NCBI GenBank assembly: GCA_041390685.1 | Contig: JAWKPL010000001.1 | Coordinates: forward strand, 930,001-994,000 | Direction: 5' to 3' | Length of the DNA: 64,000 nucleotides | Origin: JAIBBD01 sp041390685 | Lineage (GTDB): Bacteria > Chloroflexota > Dehalococcoidia > UBA2979 | Shown: positions 32,526 through 40,875 of the stretch, piece by piece | Position numbering within the stretch: position 1 is the stretch's first letter | Layout of the letters: every line of letters begins with the position of its first letter | The notes under the pieces: model-generated | What the model was told of the DNA's origin: nothing | Seen by the model: only the letters and a program-made list of their open reading frames with translations | The model's database searches: none | Translations under genes and position numbers: made by a program

Positions 32526-33620
32526 ATGCCGCAGACGCTGAGCGTGATCAAGGCGGATGTCGGGGGCTTTGTCGGGCACTCGGCGATGCACCCGGAGGTG
32601 CTCGACCAGGGCCGTGAGTTCCTCGCGCGGGCCGTCCAGTCCGGCCTGCTCATCGACGGTCACGCGTCGTCCTGCGGCGACGACATGTTCCTCATCATGT
32701 CCCACGACCGCGGCGAGAACGACGAGGAAGTGCACAAGCTCGCCTGGGACGCCTTCATCGCCGGCACGGACGTCGCGAAGAAGCTCCACCTCTACGGTGC
32801 CGGCCAGGACCTGCTCGTCGACGCGTTCTCCGGGAACATCCGCGGCGCGGGTCCCGGCTCCGCCGAACTGGAGCTCGAGGAGCGGCCCTCCGAGCCCGTG
32901 ATCGTGTTCATGGGCGACAAGACCTCGGCGGGCTCGTTCAACCTGCCGTTCTACAAAATGTTCGCCGACCCCTTTAACACAGCGGGCCTCGTCATCTCCG
33001 AGCCGCTGCACTCCGGTTTCGCCTTCGAGGTGCACGACGTCAAGGAGCACCGGAAGATCGTGCTCAACACGCCCGAGGAGATGTACGACCTCCTGGTCTT
33101 CATTGGCTCACCGGCGCGGTACGCCGTGAAGCGCGTCGTCAGCCGCCTCACCGGCGAGGTCGGAGCCGTGTCCTCGACGGACAAGCTCTCGCTGATCGCC
33201 GGCCGCTACGTCGGCAAAGACGACCCGACCGCCATCGTGCGCACGCAGGGCAACTTCCCCGCCGTCGGCGAGGTACTCGAGCCGTTCACGACCGCGTGGA
33301 CCGTCGAGGGCTTCATGCGCGGTTCGCACTACGGCCCCTGGATGCCCACTTCGGTCGCGCAGGCCACGCCGGCCCGCTTCGACGGCCCGCCGCGGGTCGT
33401 CGCGCTCGGCTTCCAGCTCGCCGAAGGCAAGCTCGTCGGACCGCGCGACATGTTCGATGACCCCTCCTACGACAACGCCCGCAAGGAGGCGAACCAGGTC
33501 GCGGACTACCTGCGCAAGCACGGCCCCTTCGAGCCGCACCGCCTCCCGCTCGACGAGATGGAGTACACGACGATGCCCGCCGTGGCTGCCAAGCTGTCGA
33601 GCCGCTGGGACGAAATCTAG
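32526..33620 (+). CDS. fbp: Class V fructose-1,6-bisphosphate aldolase/phosphatase
   Basis: A 364-residue enzyme of the archaeal-type bifunctional family, which makes fructose-1,6-bisphosphate from triose phosphates and dephosphorylates it, committing carbon to gluconeogenesis. It opens with TLSVIKADVGGFVGHSAMHP, has GDDMFLIMSHDRGENDEEVHKLAW with the metal-binding acidic residues, VFMGDKTSAGSFNLPFYKMF, and a late GFQLAEGKLVGPRDMFDDPSYDNARK. AAGGAG is 5 bases before ATG 32526. Full length for the family. Typical of archaea and deep-branching thermophilic bacteria. Confidence 0.95.
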   Translation: MPQTLSVIKADVGGFVGHSAMHPEVLDQGREFLARAVQSGLLIDGHASSCGDDMFLIMSHDRGENDEEVHKLAWDAFIAGTDVAKKLHLYGAGQDLLVDAFSGNIRGAGPGSAELELEERPSEPVIVFMGDKTSAGSFNLPFYKMFADPFNTAGLVISEPLHSGFAFEVHDVKEHRKIVLNTPEEMYDLLVFIGSPARYAVKRVVSRLTGEVGAVSSTDKLSLIAGRYVGKDDPTAIVRTQGNFPAVGEVLEPFTTAWTVEGFMRGSHYGPWMPTSVAQATPARFDGPPRVVALGFQLAEGKLVGPRDMFDDPSYDNARKEANQVADYLRKHGPFEPHRLPLDEMEYTTMPAVAAKLSSRWDEI

Positions 33621-33636
33621 GCGCGGGGCGGCGTCG

Positions 33637-34317
33637 ATGCTGCCCCGGCTCCTGCTCGCCTCTTCGAACGCCGGCAAGGCGCGCGAGATCGGGCTGCTGC
33701 TGCAGAACAGCGGATGGCGTCTCGTCACCCCGCACGAGGCTGGACTCGGCCCCGTCGAGGTGATCGAGCTCGGACGCTCGTACCTCGAGAACGCCATCCG
33801 CAAGGCTGTCGCCTATTGCGAGGCGTCGGGACTGCCCGCGCTCGCAGACGACTCGGGCCTGGAGGTGGACGCGCTCGACGGCCGTCCGGGCGTCCTCTCC
33901 GCCCGCTACGGCGGTCCCGGAGTGCGCACCGACGCGGAGCGCACGGACCGCCTGCTGCAGGAGCTCGAAGGCGTGCCTCGATCCCGGCGCACGGCGCGCT
34001 TCCGCGCCGTCGTCGCGCTGGCGCTACCGGGCGACCGCGTCATCACTCGCGAAGGGACGCTCGAGGGCCGCATCGCCCTCGAGCCGCGCGGGGACTCCGG
34101 CTTCGGCTACGATCCCGTCTTCGAGCTGCCCGACGGGCGCACCGTCGCCGAGTCGGGTGACCTCAAACAGCTGGTCAGCCATCGGGCGGTCGCGATTCGT
34201 GCGATGATGGATGTACTTCGATCCCTCCGCGAGGAACGGCATGAACGAGCAGCTGCGCCCCACGACATCTCCGACCCCGGGCTCCCCGGCGGTGGACGCC
34301 CCGGTCACGCTGGTTGA
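33637..34317 (+). CDS. rdgB: RdgB/HAM1 non-canonical purine NTP pyrophosphatase
   Basis: A 226-residue house-cleaning enzyme that hydrolyses dITP and XTP. Motifs are LLLASSNAGKAREI (substrate loop), SYLENAIRKAVAYCE, ADDSGLEVDALDGRPGVLSARYGG, and GDSGFGYDPVFELPDGRTVAE with SHRAVAIRAM. It starts 16 bases after fbp. Its 3' end overlaps the start of moaA by 77 bases in another frame; the last 25 residues (Pro/Gly-rich) lie in that overlap and are not conserved in the family. Confidence 0.93.
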   Translation: MLPRLLLASSNAGKAREIGLLLQNSGWRLVTPHEAGLGPVEVIELGRSYLENAIRKAVAYCEASGLPALADDSGLEVDALDGRPGVLSARYGGPGVRTDAERTDRLLQELEGVPRSRRTARFRAVVALALPGDRVITREGTLEGRIALEPRGDSGFGYDPVFELPDGRTVAESGDLKQLVSHRAVAIRAMMDVLRSLREERHERAAAPHDISDPGLPGGGRPGHAG

Positions 34318-35308
34318 CCGCCTCGGGCGCCCACTGCGCGACCTCCGCATCTCCGTCACCGACCGCTGCAACTTCCGTTGCCGCTACTGCATGCCGCGCG
34401 AGGTCTTCGGGGCCGACTTCGCCTTCCTCCCGCGCGACGAAATCCTGACGTTCGAGGAGATCACCCGCCTCGCGCGTATCTTCGCGGCCCATGGGGTGCG
34501 CAAGCTCCGCCTCACGGGCGGCGAGCCGACGCTGCGCGCCGAGCTGCCGAAGCTCATCGCGATGCTCGCCGAGATCCCCGACCTCGATATCGCCATGACG
34601 ACCAACGGCTCGCTGCTGACACAGCTCGCGAAGCCCCTCGCCGAGGCCGGCCTCAGGCGCGTCACCGTGTCGCTCGACTCGCTCGATGACGAGGTGTTCC
34701 GCGCCATGAACGACGTGAACTTCCCCGTCGCGAGAGTGCTCGAAGGCCTCGAGGCGGCCGATGCGGCCGGGCTCGGTCCGATCAAGGTGAACGCCGTCGT
34801 GAAGCGCGGCACGAACGACCACACCATCGTCGACCTCGCGCGGTTCATTCGCGACCGCGGCTACATCCTGCGCTACATCGAGTACATGGACGTCGGCGCG
34901 AGCAACGGCTGGCGCCTGGATGACGTCGTCTCCGGCGCGGAGGTGGTTGAGATGATCGGCCGCGAGATGCCCCTCGAGCCCGTCGAGGCGAACTACCGCG
35001 GCGAGGTCGCGAAGCGCTGGAAGTACGCGGACGGCGGCGGCGAGGTCGGTGTGATCACCTCCGTCACACAGCCGTTCTGCGGTGACTGCTCGCGCGCCCG
35101 ACTCTCCGCCGAGGGTCAGCTGTACACCTGCCTCTTCGCGTTCCAGGGCACCGATTTCCGCGAGGCCCTGCGCTCCGGTGCGAGCGACGACGAGCTCGCG
35201 GCGCTCCTGCGTTCGGTCTGGGAGGTGCGTGAGGACCGCTACTCGGAACTCCGCTCTGGGAACACCCAGGGCCTCCGACGCGTGGAGATGTCCTACATCG
35301 GCGGCTGA
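34241..35308 (+). CDS. moaA: GTP 3',8-cyclase MoaA
   Basis: A 355-residue radical SAM enzyme for the first step of molybdenum cofactor synthesis. The first 4Fe-4S site is CNFRCRYC, followed by LRLTGGEPTLR. The second cluster is CGDCSRARLSAEGQLYTCLF. The protein ends in the Gly-Gly (MSYIGG) that is essential for MoaA activity. ATG 34241 has GAGG 6 bases upstream and lies inside the end of rdgB, so translation may be coupled. moaC follows at 40 bases. Confidence 0.95.
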   Translation: MNEQLRPTTSPTPGSPAVDAPVTLVDRLGRPLRDLRISVTDRCNFRCRYCMPREVFGADFAFLPRDEILTFEEITRLARIFAAHGVRKLRLTGGEPTLRAELPKLIAMLAEIPDLDIAMTTNGSLLTQLAKPLAEAGLRRVTVSLDSLDDEVFRAMNDVNFPVARVLEGLEAADAAGLGPIKVNAVVKRGTNDHTIVDLARFIRDRGYILRYIEYMDVGASNGWRLDDVVSGAEVVEMIGREMPLEPVEANYRGEVAKRWKYADGGGEVGVITSVTQPFCGDCSRARLSAEGQLYTCLFAFQGTDFREALRSGASDDELAALLRSVWEVREDRYSELRSGNTQGLRRVEMSYIGG

Positions 35309-35347
35309 CCCCGCAGCCTCCTCCCAGCCCCCGTGGAAGGCCTACCG

Positions 35348-35827
35348 ATGACCAGCGAGCTCTCCCACCTCGACAGTGAAGGCCACGCGCGCATGGTGGA
35401 CGTGTCCGCCAAGGCGGACACCACCCGCGAGGCCACCGCGCGAGGCCGCGTGTCGATGCTCGAATCCACGCTCGCGCTGATCGTTGAGGGCCGGCTGCCG
35501 AAGGGTGACGTCCTCGCGGTGGCGCGCGTCGCCGGGATCATGGCGGCCAAGCGGACGCCCGACCTGATCCCGCTGTGCCACCCGCTCCAGTTGACCGGTG
35601 TCGAGGTCGCCCTCACTCCCGATCACGGGTCCCCGGGCATCGACATCGAGGCCACCGTGCGCACCACCGGCAAGACGGGGGTAGAGATGGAGGCGCTGAC
35701 CGCCGTGAGCGCCGCCGCGCTCACCGTCTACGACATGTGCAAGGCTGTGGAGCGCTCCATGCGCATCGAGGACATCCGCCTCATCGCAAAGTCGGGCGGC
35801 AAGTCAGGCGACTTTCAGGCGGAGTAG
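35348..35827 (+). CDS. moaC: Cyclic pyranopterin monophosphate synthase MoaC
   Basis: A 159-residue partner of MoaA that makes cyclic pyranopterin phosphate. Typical segments are SHLDSEGHARMVDVSAKADTTREA, MAAKRTPDLIPLCHPLQLTG, and TGKTGVEMEALTAVSAAALTVYDMCKAV with the catalytic Lys in IRLIAKSGGKSGDF. GGAAGG lies 7 bases before ATG 35348. It overlaps the convergent holin-like gene by 13 bases. Confidence 0.95.
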   Translation: MTSELSHLDSEGHARMVDVSAKADTTREATARGRVSMLESTLALIVEGRLPKGDVLAVARVAGIMAAKRTPDLIPLCHPLQLTGVEVALTPDHGSPGIDIEATVRTTGKTGVEMEALTAVSAAALTVYDMCKAVERSMRIEDIRLIAKSGGKSGDFQAE

Positions 35828-36183
35828 CTGACTGACGTCATCTCGCCCGCGAGGACCGTGACGATGCCTGCGGTCGCCAGCGACGCCGCCCACCGCGGCA
35901 TCAACGTGTCCAGGCCATACATGAGCGACAACGCGAGGAACCCGAGTACGAGCAGCGCGAGCACCGCCGCGACCGCGCCGAGCATGCTGGCCCGACGCTC
36001 CGCCGACATGCTGTCCGCCATCTCCGCCTGCGCGAGTTGCCGTTCCTTCGCGGCAAGCTGGAACAGCTCCTCAGTCACTGCCGCGACGGTCGAGCCGACG
36101 GCTCGCACCTCCTCGCGGATGGACCCGGACCCGTCCGCGCGCCGTGCGCGATCCTCCGCCTCCCGAGTCGGACTCGTTGCCAT
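35815..36183 (-). CDS. Holin-X (Phage_holin_3_6)-type membrane protein
   Basis: A 122-residue protein: charged N-terminus, a helix with AVTEELFQLAAKERQLAQAEMAD, then two membrane segments (MLGAVAAVLALLVLGFLALSL and WAASLATAGIVTVLAGEM). This is the layout of the actinobacterial Holin-X/putative superfamily III holin proteins, which despite the name are usually chromosomal membrane-stress proteins. Last gene of a three-gene set with a DUF883-like protein and YihY. Confidence 0.7.
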   Translation of the reverse strand: MATSPTREAEDRARRADGSGSIREEVRAVGSTVAAVTEELFQLAAKERQLAQAEMADSMSAERRASMLGAVAAVLALLVLGFLALSLMYGLDTLMPRWAASLATAGIVTVLAGEMTSVSYSA

Positions 36184-36191
36184 GCTGGCTC

Positions 36192-36638
36192 CTAACGCAA
36201 CACTCGCCCGACGACGATCCCTGTCGCTACCGCAGCGGCGACCGCCTGCAGCGGATGATCCCGGACGTACCGCTCGAGGTCGTCCCAGATCTCGTTGGTC
36301 TCGTGGCCCTTGAGATACCCCGCTGCGGCTTCCATCCCGCCCGCGGCTTTCCCCATCGCCGCACCGGTCATGCCGTCGCCGGCGCGGTCCTTTATGTTCG
36401 ATGCCGCGCGGTCGAGCGCATCGGCCGTCGTCTCGCGACCGTGATCTGCCGCGTCCATGGCTCGATCGGCGGCCGCGCCCGCTTTCGAACGCGCCTCATC
36501 GGCCATCTCCGAAGCTCGCTCGCCAGCACGCTCCGCCGAATCGGCCGTCGCATCGCGTGCCTCGCGCATCGTCTGTTCCACGGACGCTCGCTCATCGTGA
36601 TAGCTGGTCCGGCCTGCCTCGTCCATCTCCTCAGCCAT
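36192..36638 (-). CDS. DUF883/YqjD-like membrane-anchored stress protein
   Basis: A 148-residue protein. Residues 15-90 form a long amphipathic, Ala/Glu/Asp/Arg-rich helix with repeated A-x-x-A-x-x-R/D units, similar to LEA-like and DUF883 proteins. The end, YVRDHPLQAVAAAVATGIVVGRVLR, matches the single C-terminal anchor with glycine zipper of ElaB/YqjD proteins. Those bind ribosomes and protect membranes in stationary phase in E. coli; the role here is inferred. Gaps of 12 and 8 bases to neighbours. Confidence 0.65.
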   Translation of the reverse strand: MAEEMDEAGRTSYHDERASVEQTMREARDATADSAERAGERASEMADEARSKAGAAADRAMDAADHGRETTADALDRAASNIKDRAGDGMTGAAMGKAAGGMEAAAGYLKGHETNEIWDDLERYVRDHPLQAVAAAVATGIVVGRVLR

Positions 36639-36650
36639 CGGTCCGTCCCC

Positions 36651-37775
36651 TCATTGTGCAGACTGTGTTCGTCGCTCACCGCGCAGCCGCGCGGCGCGCA
36701 CGAGTGCGACCAGCGTGATGGCGAGACCCGCAAGGCCCCAGGCCGCACGCGCACGCCCGGGTGAGCCCGCGTTCTGGGGAGAGCCGGTTCGCTCGCGGGA
36801 CATCCGCCGGCCCGGCCGCTCCTTCGTCTGGCTGCGCGCGGAACGTGCCTTCCGCCCCCCACCATCTCGGGGCCGTGCGGCGGGCTGCGCCTCCCAGTGG
36901 CCCGATTCGGCGGCCGGCACGGTAGACTCCTCGGCAGCCTGCCTCTGGGCCAGCATCGCGTTGACCTCCGCCCCCGCGAGGAGGATGTACGCCGTCAGGT
37001 AGAACCAGATCAGAAGGATCACCACGCCGCCGAGCGCCCCGTACGTCGCGTTGTACGAACCGAAGTTCGAGACGTACAGCCCAAACAGCGCCGTCGCGAT
37101 GAGCCAGCCGAACGCGAACAGCACCGCGCCGGGCGACACCCACCGAAACGGTAACGTCGCGTTCGGCGTCGCCCAGTACAGGAACGCCATCGAGACCAGC
37201 AGCAACAGCAACGCGGCGGCATAGCCCCCGGCCGTGATCCCCGCCTCCGCATACCCGCCGAGCGCGAGCGACTCCACGACCTCGCCCGCGATCGCTTGAC
37301 CGGCGACGGCCAGCACGAACGCGCCGATGAAGAAGAGCCCGCCGAGCAGAGTGAGCCCGAGCGCGATCGCGGTGCGCTTCCAGAACGGGCGCGTCTCCTG
37401 CACGTCGTACATCCGGTTGGTGGCCTTCATCAGCGCCCCAACACCGCCCGAGGCTGCCCAGATCGTCCCGAGAAGACCGACCGAGAGCAGCCCCGGCTGC
37501 TGGTTCCCCAGCACACTCCCGAGTTGCGTCTCGATGACCGACCGCGCGTCGCTCGGAAGCGCATCCCCGAAGCGGTCGACCAACCGCGTCGCGGGGTTCT
37601 CGAAGCCGCCGATCTGAGCGATCACGCCCCCGAGCGCGGTCACGAAGATGAAGAACGGAAACAGGGCCAAAAAGAACCGATATGAGAGGCTGGCAGCGAA
37701 ATCGCTCGCGTCATCAGCCGATAGCTCATGCCACAGCGATTTCGCGCCAGATATGACCGCTCCGGGACCGGGCAT
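36651..37775 (-). CDS. YihY/BrkB-family inner-membrane protein
   Basis: A 374-residue protein with six membrane segments in the first 275 residues. Family signatures are DDASDFAASLSYRFFLALFPFFIF, LLGTIWAASGGVGALMKATNRMYDVQETRPFWKR, and NATYGALGGVVILLIWFYLTAYILLAGAEVNAML. The C-terminal 90 residues are basic and low complexity and end in an extra hydrophobic segment, which is unusual for the family. GGAGG is close before ATG 37775. Function of the family is not settled (transport or ribonuclease annotations are historical). Confidence 0.88.
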   Translation of the reverse strand: MPGPGAVISGAKSLWHELSADDASDFAASLSYRFFLALFPFFIFVTALGGVIAQIGGFENPATRLVDRFGDALPSDARSVIETQLGSVLGNQQPGLLSVGLLGTIWAASGGVGALMKATNRMYDVQETRPFWKRTAIALGLTLLGGLFFIGAFVLAVAGQAIAGEVVESLALGGYAEAGITAGGYAAALLLLLVSMAFLYWATPNATLPFRWVSPGAVLFAFGWLIATALFGLYVSNFGSYNATYGALGGVVILLIWFYLTAYILLAGAEVNAMLAQRQAAEESTVPAAESGHWEAQPAARPRDGGGRKARSARSQTKERPGRRMSRERTGSPQNAGSPGRARAAWGLAGLAITLVALVRAARLRGERRTQSAQ

Positions 37776-38414
37776 GCACTCCTCCGCGGACGAGTATGGT
37801 CACGGCCGCGCTCTCAACCGCGTCACGGCCTGTTGGGAGGTATATCAACCGGCTAAACGCCGATGCCACCGTCCACGCGCGGGTCCTTCTCGCGGGCAAT
37901 CGCTCGTCATCATCCCACCGCTCGCACACGCGCGAACCCGCACGAAAAGAACGCTCGTCCGTCGCACTCGCATCGAATCTGCGAACGCCCGCGCCGGACG
38001 ACGTCTGAGCGGACGTTCGAGGCCCTCGCTACGCCCTCGTCTGGTACGCGCCGAGGACGCACGGGCTGCAGCGAACCCCTTGCCTGCAGCGGCGATCGCC
38101 CGCGAGATATCGCCGGTTTCGAGATAACAAGAGGGTATATCGGACAAATATCAACGAAGTGTAATGCGGCGGCGGATACTCGCGAATACACCGGTTCCTC
38201 GGCGATATACCGAGACTCCGGTGGGGATCGGGTGGTGTCTCCCTGATGGCAATGGATAGGCGGTACTCTGCCCGCGAACACGGCTCCATTCTGCTTTCGA
38301 TTCGACGTCTCCGCGGCGTGATCGTCATGCGATTGGAATATCTGTGGAAAGAACGACTCGACTGGACGTCTGAGCAGTCGGCAAAGTGCCGCCTTATGCG
38401 AAAGGGGGCAGCAC
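37776..38414. other. Long intergenic region
   Basis: About 640 bases between divergent genes, richer in A and T than the surroundings, especially 38100-38260 and 38310-38350. It contains a short hairpin CTCGG...CCGAG near 38197-38213 and several GATAT or TATATC tracts. Open frames here lack ribosome sites. No known riboswitch pattern was found. It likely carries the promoters of YihY and of the cell-wall protein at 38415. Confidence 0.5.
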
Positions 38415-39191
38415 TTGCTGAGATGGATTCGCAACAAACGCGTCATTCGGTTCGAGGTCACAGTCGCATCTGCAGCGCTCTCGCTGGCGATCGCCACGGG
38501 AGTTGTGGCCTACATCGCCACTGATTCGGAGGCGGGCTCACGCGCCATCGCGCGCGCGATTGAGACGGGCTCACCAGCGGTTCCGCCAAGGTTCGATATG
38601 TCACTCGCGGCGTTCATCGAACCGCCGCCGGTCTCGGCTGCCGATCCGAGCGAACTGCTGGCGATGGATGTAGCGGCCACGCTGCGCGATGACGAAGCAC
38701 GCGCCCGGGAGGCGACCGAAGCCGCGCGACTGGAGGCCGAGGAACGCACCCGCGCGGAGGAGGCGGCTCTCGCCGCCTCGCAGGCAGCCGCGGAGGAGGC
38801 CGCCCGTGCGCGCGCCACCGAGGCCGAGGCAGCGCGGCTGGCGGCGACCCGGGCCGCCACGGCGACAACGCCCGCCACAGCAGCAGCCACTCCCATGCGG
38901 ACCGCGACTGCCGTGGTCACCAGCGCTCTGACGGCCGATACGACCTCGATCCAGGGCGCTGCTGCCGCTGCCGGCTGGCCGGCGGAACTCCTTCCGAAAG
39001 TGGAGCGAGTCGTCATGTGTGAGAGCAGCGGCCGCACTACGGCCGTGTCTCCGGCCGGCTACGTCGGCTTGATGCAGGTGGCGCCCTGGCTGCACGGTAC
39101 GGTGCCCGCGGACGCCGTCGGGCAACTCGCGCAGGCGTACGACGTCTACCTGCGCCAGGGGTGGGGAGCGTGGCCCGTGTGCGGACGCTAG
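38415..39191 (+). CDS. Secreted Rpf/transglycosylase-like cell-wall protein
   Basis: A 258-residue protein from a TTG at 38415 with AAGGGGG 8 bases upstream. An N-terminal signal anchor (VASAALSLAIATGVVAYIAT) is followed by a long Ala/Glu/Arg coiled-coil-like region (about 85-150), an Ala/Thr linker and a C-terminal domain with a catalytic-type Glu in VERVVMCESSGRT, then GLMQVAPWLHGTVPADAVGQLAQAYDVYLRQGWGAW. The same domain ends the LysM protein at 16082. It should cleave or bind peptidoglycan outside the cell; enzyme activity is inferred from the Glu. Confidence 0.7.
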   Translation: MLRWIRNKRVIRFEVTVASAALSLAIATGVVAYIATDSEAGSRAIARAIETGSPAVPPRFDMSLAAFIEPPPVSAADPSELLAMDVAATLRDDEARAREATEAARLEAEERTRAEEAALAASQAAAEEAARARATEAEAARLAATRAATATTPATAAATPMRTATAVVTSALTADTTSIQGAAAAAGWPAELLPKVERVVMCESSGRTTAVSPAGYVGLMQVAPWLHGTVPADAVGQLAQAYDVYLRQGWGAWPVCGR

Positions 39192-39203
39192 CGTGCGCCC
39201 CAC

Positions 39204-39247
39204 GGGCAGGGAGGGGCTGCCGCTTCCGGCGCGGCCCTTCCCTGCCC
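39204..39247 (+). terminator. Terminator hairpin
   Basis: GGGCAGGGAGGGGC (39204-39217) pairs with its near-complement at 39234-39247, with further pairing toward a TTCC loop. It follows the stop at 39191. Confidence 0.7.
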
Positions 39248-39323
39248 GCCCTGGGACTAGCGGGGACTTGCGCCTCGTGTGAACGTGACTGGTGGCGTTC
39301 TACAGTGGTAGCACGAACCGCTG

Positions 39324-40163
39324 ATGCACCGGATGGGCGTGACGATGGCGGACGGCTGCCGGGCCTTCAGCCAGACCGTCGAGTGGGGCGGGGCGCTGCT
39401 CGTGTTCGCGGTCCTCGCCGTGCTCGTCCTCCGTGGACGACCGCACTGGAACGGCCGTCAGGCCGCGAAACAGGCGCTCATCGTCGCGACCGGCCTCGTC
39501 GTCTACTTCGGCGTCCGCCACCTGACCGTCGGCGACGAGCTGCCGGCGCTCCAGCACGCACGAGACCTCTTCGACTTCGAGCAGGCCCTGAGCATCGCAC
39601 GCGAGGGCGCGATCCAGGACGCGTTCGGCGGTTCGCTCTGCGCCTTTCGCATGTTGAACTGGGTCTACATCTGGTGGCACTGGCCCGTGATCTTGATGGC
39701 CGCCGTCTGGCTCTTCCTCTGGCACCGCCCGGCGTTCTACCGCTATCGCAACGCGATGCTCATCTCGGGCGGCATCGGCCTCATCGTGTTCGCGACCTAC
39801 CCGGTCGCGCCGCCGAGGCTCGTCCCCGAGCTCAATCTCATCGACACCGTGTCCGAGCACTCGACCTCGTATCGCGTCCTCCAGCCGAAGGCATTCACGG
39901 CTCAGTACGCGGCGATGCCCAGCCTCCACTTCGGCTGGAACCTCCTCATCGGCGTGGCGATGGTCCGCACCGGGCGCGGCCTGCTCCGGACCGCTGGTGT
40001 CGTCATGCCGCTCGCTATGCTGCTCGCCATCGTCGCCACTGCGAACCACTTCATCATCGATGCCGTCGCCGGAGGCACGCTCGCGCTACTAGGACTCGTC
40101 ATCGCCACCCACGCCCCTCCCCTCACAGCGCGTCTGCGTGCGTATGCTGCTCGATATGCCTGA
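39324..40163 (+). CDS. PAP2_3-type membrane phosphatase/transferase (AUR1-like)
   Basis: A 279-residue polytopic protein with about six helices. The PAP2 catalytic motifs are MPSLHFGWNLL (Ser-Leu-His) and ANHFIIDAVAGG (His and Asp), with the first basic motif less obvious. The order and the preceding Pro-Arg-Leu stretch YPVAPPRLVPEL fit the PAP2_3 subgroup, which includes inositol phosphorylceramide synthase-like enzymes. It may dephosphorylate or exchange lipid head groups. ATG 39324 or 39345 could be the start. Its 3' end overlaps the GDPD gene. Confidence 0.75.
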   Translation: MHRMGVTMADGCRAFSQTVEWGGALLVFAVLAVLVLRGRPHWNGRQAAKQALIVATGLVVYFGVRHLTVGDELPALQHARDLFDFEQALSIAREGAIQDAFGGSLCAFRMLNWVYIWWHWPVILMAAVWLFLWHRPAFYRYRNAMLISGGIGLIVFATYPVAPPRLVPELNLIDTVSEHSTSYRVLQPKAFTAQYAAMPSLHFGWNLLIGVAMVRTGRGLLRTAGVVMPLAMLLAIVATANHFIIDAVAGGTLALLGLVIATHAPPLTARLRAYAARYA

Positions 40164-40875
40164 GTCTCCGGTCATCACCCGCCTGCGGCCGGTCGCCATC
40201 GTCCACCGCGCAGGCAACAACCTCGAGGCGCTGCGGGCCGCCGAGGCCGTAGGCATCGATCTCGTCGAATGCGACCTCTGGCCCTATCGCGGACAGGTCG
40301 AGGTACGACACCTCAAGACGTTCGGCAATGTCCCTATCCCACTGCTCTGGGACCGCAAGGGCTGGAAGCACTGGTGGCTCGCCCCGGGCTGGCGGCCCCG
40401 GCTCCGCCTGCGGGGACTCTTCACCGCGCGCGGACCGCGCACCGAGCTCATGCTCGACCTCAAAGGCCACGACTTGAGGCTCTCACGCGCGGTGCTCGAT
40501 GCCCATGAGGCGGCCGAGGACCGCCCGCCGCTCACGGTCTGCTCCCAGAGCTGGGAGCTCCTCGACCCGTTTCGTGACCACGGAGACATCGCCGTCGTGC
40601 ATTCCGTCGGCAACCTGCGGCAGCTACGCCGCCTGGACTCGCAGCCGGGGGTATCGGCGGTGTCCATTGACCGCCGGCTGCTCTCCCGGGCCGTCGCTGA
40701 CGAACTGCACGGGCGCGGGTGCTTCGTCATGACGTGGTCAGTCGAGACCTGGCCGCAGGCGGAGATGCTCCTCGACATCGGAGCGGACGGCATCATCAGC
40801 TCGGACCTCGAGGTGCTGCGCCGGGTGATGGCGCAGCGCGCGACGCCCGCGGTCCCGGCCGACCATCCGGCCTAG
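40144..40875 (+). CDS. Glycerophosphodiester phosphodiesterase family protein
   Basis: A 243-residue protein. GDPD motifs are HRAGNNLEALRAAEAVGIDLVECDLWPYRGQVEVRH in pieces: HRAGN (catalytic His), ECDLW (metal-binding Glu/Asp) and RHLK. Later come MLDLKGHD (metal), VCSQSWELL, and FVMTWSVETW with GADGIISSDLEVL. It hydrolyses glycerophosphodiesters to glycerol-3-phosphate and an alcohol. ATG 40144 is used; a GTG at 40138 is possible. Overlap with the PAP2 gene suggests joint phospholipid turnover. Confidence 0.85.
   Translation: MLLDMPESPVITRLRPVAIVHRAGNNLEALRAAEAVGIDLVECDLWPYRGQVEVRHLKTFGNVPIPLLWDRKGWKHWWLAPGWRPRLRLRGLFTARGPRTELMLDLKGHDLRLSRAVLDAHEAAEDRPPLTVCSQSWELLDPFRDHGDIAVVHSVGNLRQLRRLDSQPGVSAVSIDRRLLSRAVADELHGRGCFVMTWSVETWPQAEMLLDIGADGIISSDLEVLRRVMAQRATPAVPADHPA

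Noticed and set aside
37845..38497. Several short open frames in the intergenic region before the cell-wall gene
   Set aside because: They overlap each other on both strands, lack start signals and have no protein-like pattern.
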